DNA from: Bidens hawaiensis
Lineage: Eukaryota; Streptophyta; Magnoliopsida; Asterales; Asteraceae
Direction: 5' to 3'
Length of the DNA: 64,000 nt
Assembly: GCA_021521415.1 (NCBI GenBank)
Contig: JAIQDT010001136.1
Coordinates: forward strand, 558,001-622,000
The position numbers and the translations under genes were made by a program. Each line of letters opens with the position of its first letter. The first letter of the stretch is position 1. A model generated the notes under the pieces. It had not been told where the DNA came from. It was given only the letters and a program-made list of their open reading frames with translations, and did no database searches. Below, in pieces: positions 32,776 to 42,873 of the stretch.

Positions 32776-35700
32776 GAACAGTTGAACAGGGTTGCAAACA
32801 ATCTTTGGATTGTAGATAGCGGCTGTTCCAGGCACATGACAGGCAACAGACACTTGTTGCAAGACTTAAAACCTGTTCAGGGAGCTAGAGTTAGTTTTGC
32901 TGGTGAAAGCGGAGGAAGGATTACCGGTAGAGGAACTGTGTCGAATGGGAGAATGACACTTGAAAACGTAAATTTTGTGGAGGAATTAAAGCACAATCTG
33001 CTGAGTGTGTCGCAGATCTGTGATAAAGAATACACTGTCCATTTCACTAAGAATGAAGCGATTGTATTGAAGCCTGGTTTTCATATACCAGAAGAATGGA
33101 TAGTAATGAAAGCTCCACGTGAAACGAATACATACGTGATGGATATGAGGTCTACTGAAATGGCCACCGGAGAATCCTGTTTAATGACAAAGGCAAGCGA
33201 ATCAGAATCAGAATTATGGCACAGGAGAATGGGACATATTCATCTTCGTAAGATGAACTTCATTGTCAAAAATGGGCTTGTGATGGGCGTTCCCTTAAAG
33301 AGTTTTAACTTTGAAGATAAATGCATAGCGTGCAAGAAGGGAAAACAACACAAGAAAAGCCATCTCACCAAGACGATCAACTCAATTGCTGGTACTCTAG
33401 AACTACTTCATATGGATCTCTTCGGTCCGGTGAATGTACAAAGTCTAGGTGGTACTTCTTACTGCTTGGTGATAACTGATGATTACTCGCGATACTCGTG
33501 GGTATATTTTCTGAAAACGAAAGACGAGACGACTCAGATGGTGAAGAATCTGATTACAAAAGTCGAGAACGTCATGAGTAAATCAGTTAAATTCATCAGA
33601 AGCGACAATGGGACAGAGTTCAAGAACTTTGAGATGGAAATCTTTTGTCTTCAGAAGGGTATTGAGCATCAATACAGCGCTCCGTATACTCCACAACAGA
33701 ACGGAGTAGCTGAAAGGAAGAACCGAACGTTGATTGAAGGAGCCAGAACTATGCTGGCAGACTCAAAGCTTCCTGTGATGTTCTGGGCTGAAGCAGTTGC
33801 TACAGCCTGCTATGTTCTGAATCGGGTGTTAACCGTTAAGAGACTTGGAAAAACTTGTTACGAGCTTATGCACGGAAGGAAGCCCAACTTGTGCGGTCTT
33901 GAACCTTTTGGGTCTCCTTGTTCGATTTTGAAGACTAACTCGAAATTTGGTGAAGTAGCCGATGAGGGAATCCTAGTCGGTTATGTTGTTGGGACTCCCA
34001 ACAGACGGGTCTTCAATACGACAACTTGCAAGGTGGAGGTGGTTTGTAACACCGACATTACTAGTTACCAACCGCCAAAACCAAGCAATGGACCTGCTGA
34101 GCTGTTTGACTATGTTAAACTTTTTAAGTCGTTTAACGTACCTACTTTGGAAATTTCTGAAGAAGACGAAAGAGCAGTGACGAAGATGATTTTTGATGAG
34201 GAAGAGGAGGTAGTGCAACATCAGATGACAGAAAAATCTCAGCCTTCCACATCAAATCCTATCGATACCCCTGCGGCCTCAACTGAAGATGAGTTTATTA
34301 ATCCTTTTCACTCTCAGCCAGAAACAACCATAGACGAGATCTCTTCGAACTTGGAAGACAATTTACATGTCGGTGCTGTTCCGACCACGAGAATTCACAA
34401 AGATCACCCTTTGGAGAACGTTATAGGTGATGTGTCCTCGAGTGTACAAACCAGAAGTAGCTTGAATGAGCACACCTGTGTTTATACAAGCATAAAAGAA
34501 ACGGGTATAATGAATGAATGTTTGTACTCCTGCTTTATAAGCCAAATTGAACCAAAGAATTATCAAATGGCTTTAAAGGACAGCTCGTGGGTCGAAGCCA
34601 TGCAAGAAGAATTGGCTCAGTTCGAGAAAATGGAAGTTTGGACCTTGGTTGAAAAACCAAGAAATGTGCATGCTATAGGCACGAAATGGGTGTTCAAGTG
34701 TAAGAGGGATGAAAAGGGGATTATCGTGAGAAATAAGGCGAGGCTGGTTGTTAAAGGTTTTAATCAACAAGAGGGTATTGACTACAATGAGGTTTTCGCT
34801 CCTGTTGCCCGGTTAGAAGCGATTCGATTGTTTTTGGCGTTTGCTGCATCTAAAAAGATGAAGGTGTTTCAGTTAGATGTGAAGAGCGCGTTTCTTAACG
34901 GGAAAGTTGATGAGGTTGTGTTTGTTGAACAACCTCCGGGTTTTCCTGACCCAGACTTTCCGGATCACGTATACAGGTTGAGCAAGGCGTTATATGGGTT
35001 ACATCAGGCACCTCGTGCCTGGTATTCAACGTTATCGGACTACTTGCTGGAAAATGGTTTTGAAAGGGGATTGATTGACAGTACGCTGTTTGTGAAGAGA
35101 GAAGGATGTGACTTCTTACTGGTTCAAGTCTACGTGGATGATATCATTTTTGCTGCATCAAGAGTATCCATGTGTCAGGATTTTGAGGCTGTCATGAAGA
35201 AACGATTCGAGATGAGTGCTATGGGTGAACTAACCTTCTTTCTAGGATTGCAGGTTGATCAGAAGAAGGATGGGATGTTCATTCATCAAACAAAGTATGT
35301 TCATGATGTGCTGAAGAGATTCAAGATGGAGGACAGTTCTCCATATGACACCCCAATCTGCGTCAATCACAAATTGGGCGCTGAATCAGATGGTGACGCA
35401 GATGTGGACCCTACTCTGTATCGGGCGATAATAGGTTCATTAATGTATTTAACTGCTTCTAGGCCCGATATAATGTTTTCTGTTTGTCTTTGTGCTCGTT
35501 TTCAGGCAAACCCAAAGGAATCTCACATGAAAGGTGTGAAGAGGATTTTGCGGTATCTTAAGGGCAAGCCGAAACTAGGGTTGTGGTACCCAAAGGGGGG
35601 AGACGTTGAACTGGTGGCGTATACAGATTCTGATTATGGTGGCTGTAATCAGAGTCGGAAGTCAACAACAGGAGGCTGTCAGTTTCTTGGAGGAAGATTA

Positions 35701-36051
35701 GTTTCCTGGCAGTGCAAGAAACAGACATCAGTTGCAATTTCAACATGCGAAGCTGAATACATGGCAGCATCCAACTGCTGCTCTCAGGTTTTGTGGATTC
35801 AGCAACAATTGCGCGACTATGGTCTGAATTTCTTACTTACTCCTATTTTAATTGATAACACTGCCGCCATCTCAGTAATTAACAATCCCGTGAAGCACAG
35901 TAAAACTAAACATATTGACATTCGTCATCACTTCATACGGGATTGTGCTGAGAAGAAACTGATCAAGATCGAAAAAGTTGATACACTTGAAAATTTTGCT
36001 GACTTGTTTACAAAAGCGTTTGATAAATCTAGATTTCAAAACCTAATTTAG
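32776..36051 (+). CDS. pol: Pol of Copia-2 (PR-INT-RT-RH), intact
   Basis: 1091 codons counted from the candidate splice acceptor; an unspliced start at 32731 would be in the same frame. Order: protease IVDSGCSRHMTG near the start, integrase zinc region (WHRRMGHIHLRKM, CIACKKG), integrase core (LHMDLFGPV, TDDYSRYSW, DNGTEF), reverse transcriptase (KWVFKCKRDEKG, catalytic YVDDIIF near 35132), RNase H (YTDSDYGG, CEAEYMAAS, HIDIRHHFIRD), ending ADLFTKAF. All catalytic motifs are present and there is no stop or frameshift, in contrast to Copia-1. Confidence 0.93.
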   Translation, partial: EQLNRVANNLWIVDSGCSRHMTGNRHLLQDLKPVQGARVSFAGESGGRITGRGTVSNGRMTLENVNFVEELKHNLLSVSQICDKEYTVHFTKNEAIVLKPGFHIPEEWIVMKAPRETNTYVMDMRSTEMATGESCLMTKASESESELWHRRMGHIHLRKMNFIVKNGLVMGVPLKSFNFEDKCIACKKGKQHKKSHLTKTINSIAGTLELLHMDLFGPVNVQSLGGTSYCLVITDDYSRYSWVYFLKTKDETTQMVKNLITKVENVMSKSVKFIRSDNGTEFKNFEMEIFCLQKGIEHQYSAPYTPQQNGVAERKNRTLIEGARTMLADSKLPVMFWAEAVATACYVLNRVLTVKRLGKTCYELMHGRKPNLCGLEPFGSPCSILKTNSKFGEVADEGILVGYVVGTPNRRVFNTTTCKVEVVCNTDITSYQPPKPSNGPAELFDYVKLFKSFNVPTLEISEEDERAVTKMIFDEEEEVVQHQMTEKSQPSTSNPIDTPAASTEDEFINPFHSQPETTIDEISSNLEDNLHVGAVPTTRIHKDHPLENVIGDVSSSVQTRSSLNEHTCVYTSIKETGIMNECLYSCFISQIEPKNYQMALKDSSWVEAMQEELAQFEKMEVWTLVEKPRNVHAIGTKWVFKCKRDEKGIIVRNKARLVVKGFNQQEGIDYNEVFAPVARLEAIRLFLAFAASKKMKVFQLDVKSAFLNGKVDEVVFVEQPPGFPDPDFPDHVYRLSKALYGLHQAPRAWYSTLSDYLLENGFERGLIDSTLFVKREGCDFLLVQVYVDDIIFAASRVSMCQDFEAVMKKRFEMSAMGELTFFLGLQVDQKKDGMFIHQTKYVHDVLKRFKMEDSSPYDTPICVNHKLGAESDGDADVDPTLYRAIIGSLMYLTASRPDIMFSVCLCARFQANPKESHMKGVKRILRYLKGKPKLGLWYPKGGDVELVAYTDSDYGGCNQSRKSTTGGCQFLGGRLVSWQCKKQTSVAISTCEAEYMAASNCCSQVLWIQQQLRDYGLNFLLTPILIDNTAAISVINNPVKHSKTKHIDIRHHFIRDCAEKKLIKIEKVDTLENFADLFTKAFDKSRFQNLI

Positions 36052-36094
36052 CTAAACGGGATGATCAATCCCGAGTAACCATGTCTTTGATTTT

Positions 36095-36133
<39 letters not shown>

Positions 36134-36846
36134 ATGGGTCATTTTTGCTTAAAATGAGTCGGTTACCTCAGTTTGATGGACATATCCTAGGATATGTTTT
36201 GGTCCTCGTTTCAACTTAGAGAATGAGGATAGCCATTAACCGGAAGACTGAAAGTGACCGGTGCAGCTATGACGTGTGTTCTTTCAGTTGCTGAAAATTA
36301 GTCGGTCATACTTAGTAAGAAGGACACATACTTGTATGTGGTCGGTCCAGTTGATCCATTGGATCTTCAGGATAGCCGTTTACCTGACGACTTTGACGTG
36401 ATTGGGGCGATTGAATTTAAAGTTTTTTTTAAGGGAAATGAAATTAATTTTCAAGTCTGTTACTTCGTATGAAGTTCTATGCTGTGTTTAACAGAAAATT
36501 GATCCAACCTTGGAAAATGATATATATACTAATCGTGTGTGCTTAACTAGTGAAGTTATTAGGCTTAAAAGGCTTTAGAACAGTCATTGTATGTCGTGGT
36601 AATTTTTATGGTGCGTAAAAGTGTTTGTGATACTAACTTAAACTACTCGAATTTACGTGGAAACTCCTTAAGAGTTTTGAATGTCTTCACACATATCTTT
36701 CCGAATGATAGGCAGAAAAGCGACTACCCAGTCATACACGAGCCCCTGAGTGATCTGATTCCCGTGAAGAAAGCATTTCAAGACACTGCAGTGATCCAGA
36801 TTCGGGACTTGCAGTAGTTTAATACTCCGAAGTCAATAAGAATGTT

Positions 36847-36888
<42 letters not shown>

Positions 36889-37454
36889 ATGTATATTTTT
36901 AGTACTTATGAGACATAGTAACAATCAAGACTTCTCAGGTCTGGAGTAAGAAGAGAACGGGAAGCAGTCAACGAGTATATACAAGTTAATCAGACATTAT
37001 GGGTCGAAGTCAATTCGGGGTGACTTGGGTATAGCCAAATACGCTTTGAGAATAGATAGAAGACATCATTATCTCTGAGATGTTGCCAACTTAAATTTTT
37101 GAGCTTAACTGAACCTTAATCCGTATCACAGAAACGATGAAAACCATTTACGTTATTTACATGCTTGCAACCTGTGTCTCTATGTCATAATACAGCCAAA
37201 GACGGATCTAAGTGACAGTCACATCGTTAGTATGATTCCTGTTAGGATCTTTTCTAAAACGTAGTGGTCCCTGACTAGACTGAAATTTGATCCCTTATTT
37301 CGTTAAAATTTTTCTAAGTTTTTTTTTAGTTTTTGTAGTTATATTATTTTATTGTTGGTTACTGGGTCTTGATCATATTTGTTTAACTCTTTTTGGTAAT
37401 TTCTAAGGTTAAATTCAGGATTATTCAAACTTAAAGGGCTGATTTTGAAAATTA
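36052..37454 (+). other. Post-pol spacer of Copia-2, conserved blocks and two poly-A runs
   Basis: No supported ORF. Two A-runs of about 36 nt lie at 36096-36132 and 36852-36887. Two tandem diverged units (about 36155-36280 and 36300-36415) with GGACA(C)AT, GGATAGCC and a following ACTGAA or ACTTTGA stretch match the pair in Copia-1. Further shared blocks: TTGATCCAACCTT near 36490, GAAGTTATTAGGCTTAAAAG near 36552, CCGAATGATAGGCAGAAA near 36700, and GCCAAATACGCTTTGAGAATAGATA near 37036 (split here across two recognisable halves). Order and spacing are kept. Confidence 0.6.
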
Positions 37455-38227
37455 CGGGCGAAGTTGTTGAATTCAGCGAAGTTGTGCTTAACTTCGCCTT
37501 GGCGAAGTTAAGCGTAACTTCGCCTGAACCAACTCAGCCCTATATAAGGACTTTCTAACGGGAACAGTAACATATATTGAAAACTTTCCGGCGAACATAA
37601 TATCAAATACAGATTATCCGCGATCTTGTTATCTTCGATTTCGATCCTTGATTTCAGTTTCTAGTACTCATTGACGGTATGTATAGTCAATATCTTTCAC
37701 AAACATACTCATTCTCTATAGTTTTACCCGGTTCGAGACCTCGGGTCGTCGAACCTTCGAAACCAAGTTTTTCACCTTTGTGTTACGTGTTCATGGACGT
37801 CCTTCACGTTTCAATATCATTAATCCATGCCGTTCTTCATTGATGGATCATTAAATCGGTCCGAAACGTCGGATAACACTTGTTTGAATCTGAACAGTCG
37901 CCGTTTCAGATTCAGGCGAAGTTAAGGTTTACGCGAAGTTATTCTCAACTTCGCCAGTGGCTTAAGTTCGCCTTCAGCGAAGTTATCCACAACTTCGCTT
38001 GAAGCTTAATTTCGCCTATGGCGAAGTTATCCATAACTTCGTCTTGAACACAACTTCGCCTATTTCAAATTTTTTATAAGTTTATAGACGAACTTACAGA
38101 TGAAGCGAAGTTGTTCCCAACTTCGCCTCACCTTTAAATTCGCCTGTACATCACAACTTCGCATATGGTACACAGCGAACTTGTGAGATGGTTTTATGGT
38201 CTCTAACTTGATTTGTTTTGTGCAGAT
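37455..38227 (+). promoter_or_regulatory. Candidate internal promoter and 5'-UTR intron before Copia-2 ORF3
   Basis: Inverted GCGAAGTT boxes (37459-37525) lead into TATATAAGG at 37541-37549, as in the LTR where the same boxes lead into TTATATA. An untranslated leader follows, then donor GACG|GTATGT at 37676/37677, more GCGAAGTT/AACTTCGC boxes, and a strong acceptor TTTTGTGCAG ending at 38225. The ORF3 ATG is 2 nt into the next exon. Transcription start and splicing are inferred. Confidence 0.45.
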
Positions 38228-41011
38228 ATGGCTGCTGTTGGAGGTGCTGGAGGTGATGATGGTGATGAGCAACGACAATTCTTCCCAGCTCATAACCAAT
38301 ACATCACTTTGGATCCAGACGCACGAGGCGTTGAAGACTATAGGGAGATTATCACATTTCTCCAACGATCACGAGTTTTTCACGCGATCACTAATACACT
38401 ACCCATATCTCTGCCCAACATTCAAGATTTCTGGCAGACGGTGTATTATGATTGCAGACCTGAGCCTCCAGTGATGCGAGCAACTGTCAATGGTCAAGAC
38501 ATACAGTTTTCCTCGGAAGACATACGGTTGGCTCTGCAGTTCGGTGATGAAACGAGAGACGACCCAACGGAATTCGTAGCTCCTTTCCGTGACGGAGCTT
38601 ACTTAAGGATGGGTTATTCGGGTCCGCTGGGGGACTCGCAGAGGAGGAAAGGCTTTCTGCTGGATCAATGGCGCTTTTTGATGCATGTGTTGATAGTATG
38701 CATGTCCGGCAGAAAGGCAGGAACAGATGGGATGGATGCGACGATGCAATCGGCTATGATTGCGCTGACTTACAACCGCAGATATTCGTTTAGTCAGCTA
38801 ATCTTTTACGAGATTGATCGTCAGAGACGGGCGACGGCGCGCGAGCGTTTTATTATGTATCCTCGGTTCCTACAAATGATTATCAATCATGTCGCTCCGT
38901 CTGTACCGCAAAGACGCCCTATCAGATACGTTGAGTGCGTAACAAAACGTATCTTTGCTCAGTGCAGAACGTCGAGCACTCGAAGCAACCCTGAGCGGCG
39001 TCCCAGGCATACTCCACTTTTCGGGTATCTCATTAACCCGGAGTATGTTCCTGCAGGAGGGGACGAGTTCAAGGATCCGCAACCACATCAGGCGGCAGCA
39101 CCTCATGCTGTATCAGCTGCGCCTGTTGTATCTTCTGCTGCTGTGCCAGCTACTATATCTCAGGCTGTGTCCACTGCTGAAAACGTTGATCTAGATGCTG
39201 CTTTTAGTGGACATGGTTTGTTTGATATGGATGTCTCGGGTCCTCAGTTTATGGATGTTACCAGAGCAGCTACTTTGGTAGCTGACTCTGATCTAGACGA
39301 GACGTTTGCTGAGGCAAGAAGACTTATGGTGTCTCGTGAACGGACTACGGGAAAGAGGCCGAGAACTGTGGGGGAGGATGAGGATGAAGTGGATGAAGAG
39401 GAGGCAGTACAGATTGTGCTAAGACGCTCAAGAAGAGAACAGAGAGGGATAGGTTCGGGAGCTGGAGAATCTTCAAGACTAGTACGTTTTGCTCCACCTG
39501 CCTTATCTGGTATGTCTCTTATTCCTACTACTGCACAGGTTTCAGCGATCGAGACGTCGGCACCAACAATTGTGTCCCTACCACCTCAACCGCTTAATCC
39601 ACCGGTGGTAGTTGCACGGTTTGTGGAGTCGACAATCACCTCTACTGCAGGGTTACCAAGTGTACCACCTGCGGTCACTTTTGCTGATGTTCCACCAACT
39701 CCATTGCCTACTTCAGATACCGAGAGGATTCTTTCGCTAGAGCGGATTGTTGCTGAACAGTCAAAGACTATTGACCGCCTAGTGGAATCCAATCGACTAC
39801 AAGCTGCCCTCCTGGTAGAACATGGACGAATAATAGATGCCTTCAAGGATTACTTGGCATCTCAGGGGGAGAAGACGTGTAGGGGCGATGAGTTGAGAAC
39901 GAAAAGACGAGAAGATCATGACGATGATCCCAATGCACCTTCAGGTGCAGGTGGTGAGCTGCCAAGAACCTCTCAGGCTCTTGGAGCTTCCACAACTGAG
40001 GGGGAGTCTACAAATGCAGCTGGTGATGATGTTGTAGTTGTGGATGACGACGCTGATGTTGAAGACGTTATTGATGCGTTGAAGGAGTTGGATGAGGAGG
40101 AGGACGATGAGTTGATGGATGATGATGACGTGTTGCCTATGGATGAGATTGAGAGGATTGGAGAACAGATTAATGTGGAAGATGTATTAGAAGAAGGTGA
40201 GATTGTAGATGAGTCAGTGGACCATGAGATTCCAGCTGTTGAGAGATCAGAATTGGGGGATGAGAGTGTGATAGAAGATACAGTATGGGAGGAGCAGCCG
40301 AACTGGAAAGAAGGCTGTGCTCAGTGGTTTGTTAAAACCAAGAAGCCTGCAGTGCCAACGATGTTCAGAAAGACTTATAATATAAAGGGCTATGCAGAGT
40401 CAAAGAAAGGAATCATATGCTGGTTGTACGACAAAGAGCTGAAACTATTTGTGATCAAACGGTACGACGGCATTCAGTACTTTAAGAGATTGTTGAGATC
40501 TCTGAATTCCTTACCAGAATGTGAGGTGAGAGATTTAGCGAGATTGGGGCTGATCAATAGAAGTAATGATGATATGGCAAGAATCATTGGGAAGATCGTC
40601 TGGAAAGAAGCCATTAAAGACAAAAAGTTTGAACTCCTAAAGCCTCAAAAAGGAAAGTTGATAGAAGACAAAGATCGTGGAATGAGGGCTGACGGCAAAC
40701 CTTGGATGGTAATGAAGTATAAACCAGTCCGTCATTTGAAAGAAGTACCGATGAAAGTTATGCCCAAGAACGTCCTAAAAGATTTAAAATGGTGGTACGT
40801 GGATTGTGAGACAGCTGAGGCGGTAATGGAAGATGAGGATGAACAAGAAGTACTTCGGGTGTACGACCCGATGCATCTTGTTAATCTATCGAAGGATGAT
40901 TTGAAAGTGCTCAACGAGAAGAAGATCTTCTACATTCCTGCTTGGAAGGATCAAGCTAGGAAATATCAAAGGGTAGTGTCGGTATGTGTGAGAGAAGGGG
41001 CGCACGCGTAG
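38228..41011 (+). CDS. Third ORF of Copia-2, 927 aa, env-position protein of unknown function
   Basis: Intact frame from ATG 38228, the first ATG after the candidate acceptor; an upstream in-frame ATG at 38213 lies in the predicted intron. The N-terminal third (IQDFWQTVYYDCRPEPPVMRATVNG pattern, about residues 30-220) resembles the extra ORFs of Sireviruses and other plant elements. Then come a low-complexity Ala/Val/Pro region and a basic KRPRTVGEDEDEVDEEE stretch. A leucine-rich coiled coil (ERILSLERIVAEQSKTIDRL) lies at about residues 500-545, followed by a very acidic Asp/Glu block (about 615-690). The C-terminal part is well folded in appearance, rich in Trp and Lys. I see no signal peptide or transmembrane helix, so a classical envelope is unlikely. 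Function unknown. Confidence 0.8.
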   Translation: MAAVGGAGGDDGDEQRQFFPAHNQYITLDPDARGVEDYREIITFLQRSRVFHAITNTLPISLPNIQDFWQTVYYDCRPEPPVMRATVNGQDIQFSSEDIRLALQFGDETRDDPTEFVAPFRDGAYLRMGYSGPLGDSQRRKGFLLDQWRFLMHVLIVCMSGRKAGTDGMDATMQSAMIALTYNRRYSFSQLIFYEIDRQRRATARERFIMYPRFLQMIINHVAPSVPQRRPIRYVECVTKRIFAQCRTSSTRSNPERRPRHTPLFGYLINPEYVPAGGDEFKDPQPHQAAAPHAVSAAPVVSSAAVPATISQAVSTAENVDLDAAFSGHGLFDMDVSGPQFMDVTRAATLVADSDLDETFAEARRLMVSRERTTGKRPRTVGEDEDEVDEEEAVQIVLRRSRREQRGIGSGAGESSRLVRFAPPALSGMSLIPTTAQVSAIETSAPTIVSLPPQPLNPPVVVARFVESTITSTAGLPSVPPAVTFADVPPTPLPTSDTERILSLERIVAEQSKTIDRLVESNRLQAALLVEHGRIIDAFKDYLASQGEKTCRGDELRTKRREDHDDDPNAPSGAGGELPRTSQALGASTTEGESTNAAGDDVVVVDDDADVEDVIDALKELDEEEDDELMDDDDVLPMDEIERIGEQINVEDVLEEGEIVDESVDHEIPAVERSELGDESVIEDTVWEEQPNWKEGCAQWFVKTKKPAVPTMFRKTYNIKGYAESKKGIICWLYDKELKLFVIKRYDGIQYFKRLLRSLNSLPECEVRDLARLGLINRSNDDMARIIGKIVWKEAIKDKKFELLKPQKGKLIEDKDRGMRADGKPWMVMKYKPVRHLKEVPMKVMPKNVLKDLKWWYVDCETAEAVMEDEDEQEVLRVYDPMHLVNLSKDDLKVLNEKKIFYIPAWKDQARKYQRVVSVCVREGAHA

Positions 41012-41075
41012 AGGTAAAGATTACAAGACTCAAGATTTGAAGATCAAGATATGAAGCTACTGCCAAGGGGGAGTC

Positions 41076-41504
41076 TGTTGGTACATGTATGTCAGTAGTT
41101 CATAGTCTAGCATTTGTAATCGAGTCTGTAATGTAATTATGTTTTGTTTATGTTTGTTTTGTAATGCGCGAAGTTGTCAACAAGTTCGCTATGGCGAACT
41201 TGTTGAATCAGCGAAGTTATTGACAACTTCGCCTGTGGCGAAGTTGTCGTGTTTATATACTGTTTCAGACGAAACAGTTTAGCGAGTTGGTTTTAGGGTT
41301 TTCGTTTCAGTTTTCAGTAACCGAGTTACGTGTCATAGTCTGTAACGGTGACCTCGGGTCACGTGTTTGTTATCAATATAACGTGGTTGGTTTATTGCTT
41401 GTGTGTTCGATCTCTACATACTCTACACTCGTATCTACCTACGCAGGGATTCCGCACCTGCGTTGTTAGAGACATCCCGTGTACGATCCGTCCAGGAACC
41501 TACA
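41076..41504 (+). repeat. 3' LTR of Copia-2
   Basis: 429 bp, TGTTGGTACATG...GGAACCTACA, reading identical to 29137-29565. Directly preceded by the polypurine tract AAGGGGGAG (41065-41073) and followed by target duplication AATCC. Confidence 0.95.
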
Positions 41505-41998
41505 AATCCCATTCTTGGGTCGAAGAGCTACCTAATGTCCTGTGGGCACACAGGACATTAAGCAAAACCAGCAATGGCGAATCCCCGTTCAGCCTAACCT
41601 ATGGAACGGAGGCAATGATTCCAGCAGAAATTGGATGCCCATCCCATAGAGTGCTCATGATGAGCAAGATTGATAACGAGCGCGAAAGAAGGTTGGATCT
41701 CAACTTACTTGAAGGGCGCAGAGAGGCGGCTATCATCAATGAAGCCAAATACAAGAAAAAACTGGAAAAATACTACAACCAGCGTGTGAAAGAATGCCAC
41801 TTCAAGAAAAATGATTTTGTCCTTCGAAACAATGAAGCTAGCCGCGCGATACCCCCGAGAAAAATGTCCCCCAATTGGGAGGGACCTTATCAAGTCTCGG
41901 AAGAATTGGGAAAAGGCGCATACGCTTTAAAAGATTTGAATGGAAAGAGGATCCCGCGCGCATGGAACGCGGCACAGCTTAGAAAATGTTTCATGTAA
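41505..41998 (+). CDS. gag-pol: Tat Gag-Pol polyprotein, 3' portion (integrase C-terminus)
   Basis: Continues the integrase on the far side of Copia-2. WVEELPNVLWAHRT and SPFSLTYGTEAMIPAEI are the conserved end of the integrase core. A helical basic region and a C-terminal module with FVLR...WEGPYQV follow, with stop TAA at 41996-41998. AATCC (41505-41509) repeats 29132-29136. Counting one copy only, the two halves are in the same frame, so nothing was lost by the insertion. Confidence 0.93.
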
Positions 41999-42873
41999 AA
42001 ATGTCAAGTTTGTAATCAAGGCTTTTTAAGCCATTATGAATAATGATACGCGCTATCTTCTCTTAATGTGGATTCTATTACCCTTTGCATACATGTTTCA
42101 CACTTCCCTTTATTAATTTTGAGCAATATGACAACATCGTATTGACATCAAAACGAAATAAAACGAAGTAAAACATACATGCGCGAGCTTCAAGCTCAAA
42201 CGCGTTAACGAGTCTTAACTCTAAAACGTCAGGGCCTTAGCCCAATTCTATTACCTTTTGCATACATGTTTCACACTTCCCTTTATTAATTTTGAGCAAT
42301 ATGACAACATTGTATTGACATCAAAACGAAATAAAACGAAGTAAAACATACATGCGCGAGCTTCAAGCTCAAACGCGTTAACGAGTCTTAACTCTAAAAC
42401 GTCAGGGCCTTAGCCCAATAATGTGAGCCTTAGCTCAAATCACTCACAACATCCATCCTACATACTGCGCAGCCAGACCATAAAAATACCTAAACACAAC
42501 TAAGGCAAAACAAATGCCAAAACATAGTTGTTAAGGTCTCAGGTCGCGGTCGCGCATGCAATTGTAATGGATATCTGAGCAACACATATTGACACGTAAA
42601 GGCTAAAAAAATCATAATTCCATGCGCAATAACGTCGCGCAAAAGAGGAATAATGAAAACGCCAAGGCGCGTGTCAACATAATCAAGATATGGCAAAATC
42701 ACTTACAATATGACAAGGATTAAGTATAATAATTTCCTTACAACCTTGTTCTTATTTCAACGTGCAAGCATATCTTATATTAAACAAGCAAACATGCAAT
42801 ATAAAGAGATGAATGGGGAATGCGCAAGATGCGAAGAAGGGAAAAACAAAATTTCATTCAAAGGCATTGAAAT
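41999..42873. other. Tat spacer between pol and antisense gene, 173-bp tandem duplication
   Basis: Two direct copies of a 173-bp unit, 42072-42244 and 42245-42417, nearly identical (TACCC/TACC and ACATCG/ACATTG differences). The rest is noncoding. It would be the 3' UTR for pol and for the antisense gene converging from the right. Confidence 0.7.

Larger units (their letters stand above)
29137..41504 (+). mobile_element. Copia-2: complete Sirevirus, 12.4 kb, apparently intact
   Basis: LTRs 29137-29565 and 41076-41504 (429 bp each, no difference seen), target duplication AATCC on both sides, initiator-Met PBS, Gag, Pol with no stop, a third ORF of 927 codons, and polypurine tract AAGGGGGAG at 41065-41073. 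All parts needed for retrotransposition are visible. It is the innermost and youngest insertion. Confidence 0.95.

Noticed and set aside
38228..41011. Calling Copia-2 ORF3 an envelope glycoprotein
   Set aside because: No signal peptide, transmembrane helix or glycoprotein-like cysteine pattern is visible; only its position resembles env.
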